This document shows, in pieces, positions 35,266-46,205 of a stretch of 64,000 nucleotides of DNA (positions are counted from its first letter, which is position 1; every line of letters begins with the position of its first letter). The stretch comes from Isoetes taiwanensis. Lineage: Eukaryota; Streptophyta; Lycopodiopsida; Isoetales; Isoetaceae. The position numbers and the translations under genes are program-made. The notes below the pieces were generated by a model. That model worked only from the letters and a program-made list of their open reading frames with translations, did no database searches and was not told the DNA's origin. The DNA lies in assembly GCA_021234155.1 (NCBI GenBank), contig JAJEKV010000332.1:124001-188000 (forward strand), read 5' to 3'.

Positions 35266-36385
35266 ATCACAAGCAATCACTAACCACATACCACATACCA
35301 CATTAACAATAAAAAATGTGGTGAAGATGAAGAGATGAAATAACCTGTGATTCTTCCAGATAGTGAGTGGCATGATCCTCTCTTACATTTAGTTCCAATC
35401 TTCTCGAACTTAACATCCTTTGCATTTGGAGAGACCCTCTTGTTTTAGGTCCAAAATTATTTGCACAAGTTCTATGATGTAATTGGGAATTGCATCCGCT
35501 CTTCTAACTCTTTTGTACAAAACCCATTTCCCCTTTGCAATCTATCTCTTCCCTCTTCAATTTTGCTTTGGTAAGATTCCTAGGATGAACACCCAGCAGG
35601 TTTACCAAAACCAGAAAGCGGCCGGGATTAGCACTTTCGGTATTAATGCTTCCTCTTACGGCCATAGCAAGGCAACTACTCTTGGGCGCTAAACTGTCAT
35701 TCTTTGTTAGACTTCTTCACAAGTTGAATGGAAGCCACGGGGTTGTCGACCACAATGCTCTTGGCTTGCAAATCTTTCGACTCTTCGCCAAATAACACTG
35801 TCCATTGTGTCATCCCGCAGATAATCTAGTAAAACCTCTTTTCTTATCATTTGTTAGACAAGCCTTTAGTGGTGCTATGAAATGAAGATAACAATTTTAA
35901 TACCATCCGACGCCTAGTAGAGGCCGTTCGGTGGATCCTCCCTCTGCTGATGCAATTTTTGCTAATTCTTCTTTAGCTTCCCTTTGTCGTTTCCTTTGAC
36001 GTCTTTTATGATCCCGTTCTTGTGCGAGTTCTCTTCCTCTTATACGTGCTCGGTTTGAGATTTTAGGCGATTTGCTTCCAAATTAAATGATTGAAGGTAT
36101 GAAGGCGGATTGATCCACAACCGGATTAAGCGCCATAGCCGTGTGCTTCGGGGAAAAGGCGGATGGGTCATGGGTTTAGAAATCGGTTCGGTGGAGATTG
36201 GAATGGGACGGGTGGCGTAGGAAATTGGAATGGGACGGGTGGCGTAAGAATTGGGTTGTTGCGGTTCAAGAAATGATTGAATCCGTGCAGTACATGCACT
36301 AGGCGCCAAACAAACATTTAAAATCGCACCACAAATTTGATATCTCCCACCACATTTTTAGGGGGGACAGGGGGGACACCCAGGG

Positions 36386-36411
36386 TGTTCCACTACAACA
36401 TGCTTTCACCC
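36386..36411 (-). repeat. Right terminal inverted repeat of the 9-kb transposon
   Basis: It ends TGCTTTCACCC, the complement of the left terminus. GTTG (36412-36415) follows and then copia coding sequence resumes. Confidence 0.9.
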
Positions 36412-36415
36412 GTTG

Positions 36416-37830
36416 TAAAGAGGTTATTCGAGCAGACCTGCGTGGTAGTATAGCAGAAGGGTGATCCGCAGTACTTTGAAAATCAACACTAGGTTCAACA
36501 TCTTTAGATATGGCAGGAGATATAGCAGGTTCAACATAATCAGTGGGTACAAAATCGTCATAAGCATTGGAGATTGTTGGAACAATTTGAACATCTGAAC
36601 TTAATGGAAGAGGCACTGTTTTTGAGGAGGAACTGATCGATGGTTCGATAGTGAGTGGCTGAGATGTAACCTGAGAGTATTGGTCATCCAAGAGATTGCA
36701 AATGACTTTGTCATAATCTGTCTTGTCTAGCTGATAAAAATCTGATGAATAGACTGCATCCTCCACAAAAATCATACTTCGCGAAGCAAACTCTCTTTGA
36801 GATAGGATCATAACACCGCCATGCTTTCATATTGGTTGTATATCCTATAAATATGACCTTGAGAGACCTGTCCGAACCGGTTTGCCATTCTTTTGTAATA
36901 TCTCACGAGGAATGCAGCATAGCCAGGCGACCAAATATCTTAAAATGAGAGACATCAGGTTTACGACCATACAAAACCTCAAAAGGTAATAAAGACTTGG
37001 TTGGCTCTATTGGAGATATATCTTGAAGATGGCGGCAACTTCAGCCCAAAAAGCAGTGGTAATTGTTTGTGCTTGAGCATACTCCGAGTGAGATCCATAA
37101 TAGTTCTGTTTTTGCGTCAGCAACTCCGTTTTGAGGACGTGCATATGGGACAATCAACTCCCTGTATACTCCTTTGGATTTCAGAAAATCTTCGAATTCT
37201 TGAGATAAGTATTCTTTTGCATTGTCAGACCTCAATGCCTTGATTGTTGTAGAAAATTCATTTTCCACAAGCTTACTGAAATGTTTGTAAATGGAAAATA
37301 CTTGAGACTTAAATGTGATTGGATATATCCACATATATCTACTAAAGTCATCAACAAATATGATAAAGTACCTGTTGCCCGATAGTGACTCAAGTGGTAA
37401 GTAACATATATCCGAATGAATCAATTGAAGAGGCGAGGCACGAAATTGAGCATAGTCTGGAAACGATGCTTGAACTTGTTTTCCAAGACTGCAGGCTGAA
37501 CATTCTAAGTCTTGTTCTTTAAGAAGTGGTAATCTATTTAATGTTTGGATGCTGTGGCTAAGGCAGAGATACCCATATGTCCATATCGTGCATGCCATAG
37601 AGATTCTTGAGTACTAGAGACTGCTGTTGTATATGAACTTCTGAATCGTTGGTTGGAGATTTCTTTTGCAAGCATATATAGCCCATCCGAAGTTAAGAAT
37701 TCCTTGTGCAATAGGTCCCAGTTTTTGAAGATCAATGTAAACGGTGGATTCTTTTTGAAGAATGTGAACAAATCCTCCTGTGAACGATCGACACCCCAAT
37801 TTCTTATCAAATTCACTAACACTTAGCAAA
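36416..37830 (-). pseudogene. Copia integrase and linker to RT
   Basis: Reading on the minus strand: LWHARYGHMGISAL and ECSACSLGKQVQASF (GAG-pre-integrase, HHCC zinc finger), LQLIHSDICYLPLESLSGNR (first catalytic Asp), RYFIIFVDDFSRYMWIYPI, ALRSDNAKEYLSQEFEDFL (second Asp), then ARPQNGVADAKT, where the family normally has the catalytic Glu in GVAERK. Here it is Asp. Frame changes occur around 37040 and 37540-37620. The proline/serine-rich linker at 36416-36811 leads to the cut RT. The enzyme of this copy would be inactive. Confidence 0.85.
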
Positions 37831-37989
37831 TTGACAAGTAATCGGTACTAATATCACATCCTCCAACTTGAAAGTGAGGCAATTATCGTAGGAAGACTGC
37901 AAGTACCTTTGCCAACTGATTTTTTCTTCAGTCCCATCTGCCATTGACTAAAGTCTTATCATATTAAGACTTTAAAGTCCGAAAAAGTG

Positions 37990-38060
37990 TAATTTCAACA
38001 AGATGCTTAGTAGCTCGAGAATCAACTAACCAAACATCATCACTTCCTAAATTTTCCGTA
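37990..38060 (-). pseudogene. Copia protease active-site region
   Basis: The minus strand reads DDVWLVDSRATKHLVEIT. In copia proteases the corresponding motif is W-hydrophobic-DSGAT-H. The Gly codon after Asp-Ser is CGA (Arg) here, so the active site is lost. Confidence 0.7.
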
Positions 38061-38211
38061 GCAAGGTTGAGGAATTGCCTTTCAAAGATATCAATATCAA
38101 TATGAGAAACATGGGCAGCAACTTCCGGTGGAGAAACAATTTCTGGTGATGGAGCATGAGGAGATGCCTTATCTTTGCAAAATTGGACAAACTCTCTCTC
38201 TTGAGTTTTTT

Positions 38212-38932
38212 AGATTTGTTTCATATGACCTTTTACACCACAATACCGGCAAGTAAATGGCTCTTTGCTAGAATTAGACTCAGATCGAGAGGTAGACCTT
38301 TTCGAAATTGATTGGAAGTGGTAGAAGTGGACTTAACCTTGGAATAATGTCGCTTCTTCTTTGGGACAACTTCTTGCACTCTCAAACATCATATAATTCT
38401 TTGCTTTGTAATTGATGAAAGGTGATATGGATTTTTGGCTGCAATGTATAAAATTGTTTGACATGTTGATATTTTGCTGATAATCCATTCAAAGCATACA
38501 AGATTAGCTTGATTTCATCCATTTGACCACCAGGTCCAAAGTACTTCTCTTTAAGGCCAACTGTTGTAAATAATCCCTCATATTTGCACAATCAGCCAAT
38601 CTGAGGTTATCCATTTTGCCTTGTAGAGATAATTGTTTGCCATCTCCTTGATGAACACATGTAGTTTGAAGAAATTCGTAAGCCTTCTTGAAGGCCTTGC
38701 AATCTCTTATGTCTCTCATAAATTCGAGAGAGATACATGCCCTTAAGTGATTTAGAGCATAGAAGTCCTTCTTCAGTTCTGCTAGAGTGAGAGGATTCCA
38801 GGTGCTCTCAAGAACCTCACCCAGATCTTTGAGATTCAAGTTTGTTTGAAAGGCATCTTTCCAAGTAAAGTAATTGTCTCCATCTAATACTGGATGCTGG
38901 AAATATTTCCATGGATCTTGACTTACTGCCAT
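38212..38932 (-). pseudogene. Copia gag (UBN2-type) with broken zinc knuckle
   Basis: The start is MAVSQDPWKYFQHPVLDGDN (ATG at 38932), followed by YFTWKDAFQTNLNLKDLGEV, LRACISLEFMRDIRDCKAF, YEFLQTTCVHQGDGKQLSL and MRDYLQQL, then a frame change near 38510 to LILYALNGLSAKYQHVKQFY. This is the nucleocapsid/capsid polyprotein of copia elements. The zinc knuckle reads CRYCGVKGHMKQI and the codon expected to be the last Cys is TAA (38210-38212). Confidence 0.85.
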
Positions 38933-39437
38933 TGTGAAGATCAGATAATATAGAAAGCAATTAGATCCAGTGAATCTTGGCAAAAAGAACACTGATCTAT
39001 GAGAAATTATTGAAAACAGAGAGGTGCAGTGACAATCTTGCAAATCCTCAGAAAAAACTCTGGCGTGAAGAATCCGGTGTGAAGGATCCGACATGAAGAC
39101 CTTGCGTGAAGTGTGAAGCGTGAAGTGTGGACGTCAACCAAAAAAGATTGAAGAAATTCGACGAGAAAGAATTCGACGTGAAAAACGTCCACGTAAAAAA
39201 ATTCGACCCGGCACAATCCGGCAATTCTGAGACAAAAACCGTCTCGAAATCCTTGTTCTTGAGACAAAAACCGTCTCGAAACCCTTGTTCTTGCAGATTC
39301 GGCAAAAACTAATCACCGTTCTTCTGATTCAAGAAATCCTGGCCTTGATCACAAGCACCAGCAATTTCGACCCATTCTTAGAAGAATCCAGCTCCAAATC
39401 AATGCTGACTCTGTCCTCCAACCAGGCTCTGATACCA

Positions 39438-39567
39438 TGAATGTCTATTGAATTCAATGTATTGAAGAAAATAGAGACAACAAAGGAAAATGGAGCATCA
39501 GCTCTCTCAGAATGCTACAGAGAAGAACAACTACTCTAAGCTGACTATGACATTTATAGTAGGATGT
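39438..39567 (-). repeat. Copia 5' LTR, outer part missing from window
   Basis: It matches 25481-25611 closely. It is cut after AGGATGT by element X. The last five bases (GATGT, 39563-39567) are the expected left target duplication of X. Confidence 0.9.
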
Positions 39568-39675
39568 TGTGACGGTCCAGGGGAATATACGCCATAAATA
39601 TGTATATTCCTGGATCCGTCACTATACAAGTCTATCTTCATAGCCTTGTATACCATAGAGTGTGGCACTAAGGGG
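39568..39675 (+). repeat. Element X 5' LTR, first piece
   Basis: 108 bp that align with the beginning of the 3' LTR at 62649-62756 (for example TATACAAGTCTATCTTCATA and CCTTGTATACCATAGAGTG). It ends in AGGGG (39671-39675), the left target duplication of element Y. Confidence 0.9.
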
Positions 39676-40281
39676 TGTTAGCCCTGTGCCTGGCAGACAC
39701 ACAGGTCTATACTTGCTGCATGAGGGCGAGGTCCCACTGGCCACGGTGTCCAAGAAGAGGGATCCACAAGCCCGCCCTGGGCTGGTCAAAGCTCCTCCAA
39801 GAAGCGAAGACAAAAAGGTAGGACCCGCGGGCCACTACTTGTCTGTTAGCTGACGGCGCCGGCGGCCGGATTCTGTTCGAGTGCCCAAGTAGTGGAGCAG
39901 CGTTGTCATGATGAGGAGGAGATTGAGGCCCGTGAGCCACTCCAGGTGTTCCTATATATTGTAGCATTTTTGCTCTTTGGGGAAGGTTGAGTGTTCTTTT
40001 GTGTCACTGAGCAGACATCTTTGGTGCTTTTGTTATCGCTCTTTTGAGCCTTCATTGTACACTTGTTTTGATCAATGGATTGCCGTGTTCTCCCACAAGT
40101 GTCTTGTGTGTTTCATTGTGTATTGCAATTCTTTGTTTTATCCCGAGTTTTTTTCTTGTTCTTTTCCTCTGTTAGCAAAAATCCAGCGTGACAAAGGTGT
40201 CACCGGGATTTACCTGCTTGGGACTTCCAAGGATCTCCGCGAGAGATCATCCCTCCAGCGATCCCGTGCGGGACCCCAAAA
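39676..40281 (+). repeat. Element Y 5' LTR
   Basis: It pairs with 50102-50707. Shared blocks include AAGAAGAGGGATCCACAA, AGTGCCCAAGTAGTGGAGCA and TTGAGCCTTCATTGTACACT. A TATATA box lies at 39953-39958 in CCTATATATTGTAGC, conserved in the other LTR. The copies differ by many small indels in GC-rich stretches. Confidence 0.9.
39953..39958 (+). promoter_or_regulatory. TATA box of the element Y 5' LTR
   Basis: TATATA lies in a segment conserved between both LTRs (the other copy at 50381-50386), about 330 bp before the LTR end. This is the usual site of the U3 promoter. Confidence 0.6.
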
Positions 40282-40983
40282 ACGGCTTTGTTGCGGGCTC
40301 ACTTCTCAAAGTCGTATTGATACCATGTTCAATCCCTTCTTTACTCCCGGCGATATTCAACACGGATGGAGTCAAGGCGCCCGTCGCCATGAAGCTCATG
40401 GCGGCCTCCCGCGAATATGTCCACATACACTCACGGTTCGATTGTCTCTTCTCGCGGTTAATGCGAGGGCGCAATCTGTTCCACCTACACCGACAACTTT
40501 CCAGACCGACCTCCCACGTGGAAGGTCGCCATTGTTCCGTTCCTGTTAGCCACATCATGGAGGCTGCAACGACCCTTTGAATTTACTCCACGGAATCCCC
40601 AACTCAAGATCGGAGAACCACCGCAATTTTCTGCGGAACATCGCAAAATGTTTTCTCTATTGGTAATCTTTCTTTAGGAACCGGTGCACCACCGCTTCCA
40701 CCTTTGTCAATTCCCCTACCGATCATTCCCTTAAGCATTTCCCCCCACTGCTCATTCATACACTGTCACAACCTTTGTTCCCACTACAAGCTGCTTCAGT
40801 ACCTCTTTTTACTAATCTCACACAACCTATGCCGGTTCGGTACCTATCAAAAGAACCAACACCCTCATGTTTTTTCTTTTCCACAAATGCAAACACCCAT
40901 TCATCGCCGACTCCTACACATGCTTTAAAACTCCAATATCCACTCTTTGGAAATGATAAAAAGGTAAACACATAGACCCGAGA

Positions 40984-41860
40984 GTGCTCGGGGCTCACAT
41001 GGATGAATTTGAGTCACTTGCGGATCTCAATGGTCACTCAGATCCAAAACTAAAATTCCACATCTTTTCGGCGACCTGGCGTGGAGCACCCACCGAATGG
41101 CTGATGGCAAACAAAAGCCCTTTGGAAACAAGATTGGATACACATGAAGACCTCTTTTCTTTCCCATTACGGCACCCTTGCGGATGATCAACAAGCTGGC
41201 GAGCGACCTCAACACACTCCAAGCGAGAACCGGAGAAGAATGCGAGACTTTCTTGAGCCATTGCGGATCTTAGTCAACAAGTTGAAGGAATTTCCAACCC
41301 AAAGCCAAATTCTAGTGTGGTTTCTTCAAGGCTTACCCTCTCACATCCGATTTATGGTAGGTATTTGCCCCAAGACATTACAAGAAGCCATTGAATTAGT
41401 CAATCACTGATTTCATGTTTCCTCACGCGGTGATCAAACCCGCGATACTCCCATTTTCCCTCGGCTACACCCACAGCGCACCTCGATGCCTCCACGGCGG
41501 TTCCCCCAAAAATAACATTTGGTGTACTATTTGCGATTTTCGGGACATCTCCGAATGAGTGTAACTCTGTGGATAGCATGATCCATTGCAAGCGGCGCAA
41601 CATGCGAGAACCACACCAGCGAAGAATGTACAAATCCACGACCAAATCCGTATCGACATCGTCTTGTTCACCAAGTGCGAGAAGGTACCCGCGCCAAACT
41701 CAACCACGAACCACCGCAGGCCACGTACGACAACAACAACAACCCGGCAAAGAAAGCAACCAACCACAGCGTGGACCTCCTCGTTCCACTTTTGATCCAA
41801 GCAAGTCCCAATGTTTCAACTGACTGACCAATGGGGTCATCCGGTCTGCCGATTGTCCTC
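40984..41860 (+). pseudogene. Element Y gag
   Basis: MDEFESLADLNGHSDPKLKF, FHIFSATWRGAPTEWLMANK, then after a frame change FLEPLRILVNKLKEFPTQSQ and FLQGLPSHIRFMVGICPKTL form a retrotransposon gag domain. A zinc-knuckle remnant follows near 41810 (QCFN, then TDQWGHPVC in a shifted frame). Gag packages element RNA in cytoplasmic particles. There are several frame changes and it is not functional as written. Confidence 0.75.
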
Positions 41861-42589
41861 AACTTCCTCAAGTTCAAATACAAATTCCTGGCACCAATCA
41901 AACCACGGCGGTCGTCTTACACCTTTTCAAGTATGGGAAGCCAAAGGGAAGGCAAGGCCCCGCCCGATTATCAAGCGGCCACCACGGCCACCACAACAAC
42001 AACCACGCCAGCGGCAAACAACTCAAAAACAATTGGATGATCAACTCCAAGAAGAAATTTACCATGCAATCAACACCGGCCTTGAATCCTCCAAGCTGGA
42101 TTGAGGTTCTCCCTCATTCCCCCGCCATAAGCACCGGTGCACCAAGTTTTTGCGGCGATTACGTACCCGGTGAGCCATCAACCAAATCCTGTTCATTTTG
42201 CACCCAACTGGATCAACTACTTCCTCATGTTCAACCTAAACCGCCCAAAAGTCTGCTTCAACTCATCGAGCGTCGTGGAAGGTAAGGCACTCAAGTCCGT
42301 CAATGCTACCACACGATGGGAGCCCCGACCACGAATGCCCGACATCCGCAACACCACCACTCAACATTGGCGAAGTCGACCTCCTCAACAATGTAGCGAC
42401 ATCTATTGCTGAGCAACAACAACCCGCGGATCCACCACAACTACACGCAATCCCTCCCGAACTTCAACAAGAACTTGCTAAAATCAAAATTCCTCTCGAG
42501 CCTTACGACTATCCTACAACTATGTCCAGCACTAGGCACATTTTACAAAACACAGATATTTTGTTAATGCAAGCCACATCAACACCCAC

Positions 42590-42680
42590 GGTGCATGCAC
42601 CGATGGGCAAAAGGTGTTCACCATGTTGGTCGATGGTGGCGGTAGCGGTCAATCTTATTACGAGATAATCTCGGGCGACA
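42590..42680 (+). pseudogene. Element Y protease-like active site
   Basis: KVFTMLVDGG in one frame and VAVNLITR in the next correspond to the LVDGGSAVNLI-type motif of gypsy-element aspartic proteases, in which DGG replaces DTG. The frame changes within the motif. Confidence 0.5.
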
Positions 42681-43669
42681 ATTGGGCATAAGGGAGCTCC
42701 ATGCGCCCTTATGACATCAAGCTTGCGAATGGCCATATCACGCGACCACAAGGAGTTACACAACCAATACCGGTCAATATTGGAGATCTACAATTTACCA
42801 TGGAATTCGATTGTTTGGAGAGCGAGGAGAAGATCAGGAGATTATGAAATGTTAGTAGGACGACCCTTTTGAGACAAGCTAAAAGCATTCACTCTTGGGC
42901 CATGATCAACTTGTTATCACGGATGGCAAGCTCATCGCCCGCGATGGATCGACCCGCGGGCGGATCATTTCAGAGATCGCGGCCCCGAATCGCCGGTGAC
43001 TCACGAACAAGTTTGCAACACCTATCGGTTACAAGCCAAGGGTTTGCCACTCCGCGGCTTACCTGCAATACAATCAACCATGGGAAGACATGGATATTGA
43101 TAAAGGCATAGCAACGTTGGTTGACCCCTTATTTGACACCTTGTAACAACGTCACATTGGTTCCACATGAGGAGACGGTACACCCGGCTCCTCCCTCGCT
43201 CAAGAAGACACCACACCAACTCCTAGTGGCACGCCACTATTTTTCAAAATTGGTCAACATGAACATCCCCGGCGGTACTGTGAGCCAGCCCACACCGCTC
43301 GGGATGATCAAGTCATTCCACACATTCAAACTCCCGCAGGTAGACATAATTGATATTGGAACAAATCAACCAATCCGATTGGCCGCACGACCTCACGCCA
43401 AAGATTGGGGAGCAAGCCATTTGCGCTTATTCAAACGTTTCAAGCACATCTTTGCTTGAGCTACAAAGACCTCCGAGGTATCAAGAAAGAATTGGGACAA
43501 CTCTCGATTCCCACCAAGCCGGATGCTAGACCCATCTAGCAACGATAAGCATGCCGGCTTAACCCAAACTACCGTGAAAAAGGTTAAAATTTTAAAATTG
43601 ACAAGCTTTTGGATTTGGACTTATCTACGAGGTCAAACATTCGTAATGGGTAAGTCCTATTGTTATTGC

Positions 43670-44090
43670 CCTCAAACATAATGGAAAAATTGGCGTTTGT
43701 GTGGATTATAGAAAACTCAATCAAGCCGCTTAAAGGGATCATTTCCCTCTCCCCTTCACGGATCAAGTGTTGGAAGATGTAGCAGGCCACGAGATGTACT
43801 CCTTCATGGACGGCTTCTCCGGTTATAATCAAATATCCATTCGAGAAGAAGATCAACTAAAGACTACCTTCACTACTCCATGGGGTACCTTTGCTTACAA
43901 AGTCGTTCCTTTTGGATTGTCAAACTCACCATCCACATTTCAACGCATTATGCTTGCTGTTTTTCAAGAGTACATGCAAGTTCATCCCTTTCTGCAAGTC
44001 TTCAGTGATGACTTCTCCACTTACACCCACGTTATGGACCATTTGGTAAAACTTGAACTAGTTTTTCAACGCGGCGGATGAATCTGGAAT
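43670..44090 (+). pseudogene. Element Y reverse transcriptase
   Basis: NGKIGVCVDYRKLNQA, a TAA, then RDHFPLPFTDQVLEDVAG, YSFMDGFSGYNQISI, TTPWGTFAYKVVPFGLSNSP, TFQRIMLAVFQEYM and LQVFSDDFSTYT. The catalytic pair of Asp is kept in the SDD motif of the last block. An in-frame stop at about 43731 and later shifts break it. Confidence 0.85.
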
Positions 44091-44830
44091 TAGCCTCAAT
44101 CCGAAAAAGTGCACCTTCCGTGTCACCCGGGTGTACTCACGGGACATGTCGTGAGTCGACACGGCATTACAACGGACCAACCAAAATCATTTTGTGTCAT
44201 CGAGCATATCCACTGCGAACATCAAGGACACACGTTCCTTTCTTGGCAAAGTCAACTTCTATGCCACCTTTATTCCGCATTGGCACCGATTTTGCCGATC
44301 CAATTCACAAACCGATTTGGAAATCCATACACATGGACTTGGACATCGATGCAAATCAAGCTTTTAAAGAACTCAAAGTCAAGCTCACGAAGCCCCGTGC
44401 TAGTACCACCTCAATGGGACAAACCATTCCATGTCCATGTTGATGTTTTGGGGCTTTGCGATTGGAGCTGTTCTAGCTCAAGAGTATGCACCAAATCAGG
44501 ACAAGCCCATCGATACGCCCGTGAGAAAACTCAATCCTGGCTGGCGCAACTATTCGCCACGAAGGAAGGGAAGCCCTTGGCCTTATCTTTTGTGTACAAC
44601 GCTTTCGACACTATCTTCTTGGTAGTCAAATTGGCTTTTATGTGGATCATCAAGCTCTTCTATATTTAATCAATAAGCCAAACCCCACGGGCGAATTGCT
44701 CGATGGATATTGATATTGCAAGAGTTTGCCCCTTTTGAAATTATTCACAAGCGGACGCCGCCACACCGGTCCCCGACTATCTTTCACGCATACACCACGG
44801 ATGATCCCCGGGAAGGAGTTCACGATGCCC
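44091..44830 (+). pseudogene. Element Y RT thumb and RNase H
   Basis: Across three frames one reads GYVVSRHGI-like tether sequence, PPQWDKPFHVHVD, GAVLAQEYAPNQDKPI, ALSFVYNAF and VDHQALLYLINKP, the ordered motifs of gypsy RNase H. Frame changes are frequent. Confidence 0.75.
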
Positions 44831-45013
44831 TTCCGGATGCTCAACTGTTCTGGTCGCGCCACGCCTCATTGGTACCACGACTATCAACGCTTTCTCCTCA
44901 CGCGAGCGCACTCCCGTCAAGTGACCCCACTCTCTCCGGAAAAGACAACTTCTGATAAACAACAATTCCTTCGCGGCACGAGATTATCGATGGTTCTTTG
45001 GCCATCTCTATAA

Positions 45014-46205
45014 ATGTGGCAAAGACAATGTGCTCAGACGATGTGTTCTTCCTCCACGAAGTCCCGATCTAGTCAAACAAGCCCACGAAGGACTTGGCGT
45101 GGTCATTTCAGCGGAGACAACACGACAAGGGAAACTCCTCCTCGCGGGTATTACCGCCCACGCTTTTCAAAGATGCTCACAAATACACACGCACGCGTGT
45201 GATGTTTGTCGAGGCTTGGTAGACCCACGCCCGTGACGCCGGGCCGCTCACGCCAATAGCCACGCCTCTCCCCTTTGCCAAATGGGGTATGGATTTTGTT
45301 GGTCCCATGGACCCACCGCAATCAACACTAGGGCACGCTACATTCTAGTCTTCACGGGACTATGCAACCAAATGGGCTCAAGCGTGTGCTCTACCTGACA
45401 ACACGGCTGCTAGTGCAAACTAAGGTTCTCTACAAGAACATCATCACGCTGATTTGGATGTCCCTTAGAATTAGTTAGTGATCGTGGAGTTCATTTCATC
45501 AATCACACTATTGCTGAACTCACTAACTATTCGCACATTCATCCATCGAGAAAAAGCACGCCTTTACTATCCCCGTGGTAATGGTTTTGGCTGAAAGCAC
45601 AAACAAGGTGCTTATCCACATTCAAGAAGATTTGTGATCCTACAAGACAAGATTGGCAAGATAAGTTACCTACGGTTTTATGGGCTTACAATACAACATA
45701 CAAAGTAGCAACGGTCAAACACCTTTTTCGACTTGTGTATGGCCAAGAGGCTCTTATGCCTTTTGAGTTCATTTTACCCTCACTCAAATTTCGGTTAGCA
45801 AATGAGAACATAATCCATCGTGGCTTTGCAAGAACGAGTTTATCAAGCTGGAACAACTGGATGAACTTCAAGAGATGCTTTTCTTAGACTTCAACAAGGC
45901 AAACAACTACAAAAACAATGGCATGACAAACACATCAAAAACAAAACTTTTCAAATTGGCGACTTAGTTCTTCTTTACGATTTCGAGATATCAACAACAT
46001 CCCGCAAACTCAAGCTCGGATGGCTGGGCCCATACAAAATTTCCGAGATACCACATCCGGAGTTTTACAATTACAAGAATGGATGGCACCCCATTTCCTA
46101 CATTAGTCAATGGATTTCGACTCAAGAAATTTCAAACCCCAAGGGCAAAACATCCTTAGCTCAAAAACAAAATTTACAACAAGATACCACTTGTACAAAT
46201 TTATG
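45014..46205 (+). pseudogene. Element Y integrase
   Basis: The H2C2 zinc finger is seen as LVKQAHEGLG with HFSGD and ending HACDVC. The core begins PFAKWGMDFVGPM (first Asp). Later blocks include YAFYIPRGNG-like remnants and a C-terminal barrel-like part near KLKLGWLGPYKISEIPH. It inserts element DNA into chromosomes. Many single-base shifts are present. I see no chromodomain after it. Confidence 0.75.

Larger units (their letters stand above)
27353..36411. mobile_element. 9,059-bp DNA transposon, 26-bp TIRs, 4-bp target duplication
   Basis: Both ends carry GGGTGAAAGCATGTTG... as a perfect 26-bp inverted repeat (27353-27378 and 36386-36411). They are flanked by GTTG on each side (27349-27352, 36412-36415), and the copia polyprotein continues across the pair. 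Inside each end are dense TGTGGTG/CACCACA repeats. A broken transposase-like gene lies on the minus strand at 33.1-34.4 kb. A 4-bp duplication with short TIRs is known for Sola and Ginger superfamilies among others. I cannot place the element firmly; Sola-like is only a guess. Confidence 0.85.
25481..39567 (-). mobile_element. Ty1/copia element (minus strand), interrupted by three other transposons
   Basis: The 3' LTR is 25481-25679 (199 bp; on the minus strand it begins TGTTAGAC). The polypurine tract TCAGGGGGGA is at 25680-25690. The 5' LTR starts at 39438, next to a primer-binding site complementary to initiator tRNA-Met (GGCTCTGATACCA at 39425-39437 on the plus strand). The 5' LTR is cut at 39567 by the insertion of element X. 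In the overlapping 125-130 bp the two LTRs differ at about three positions plus two at the outer end. The internal order gag, protease, integrase, RT, RNase H is that of copia. Confidence 0.9.
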
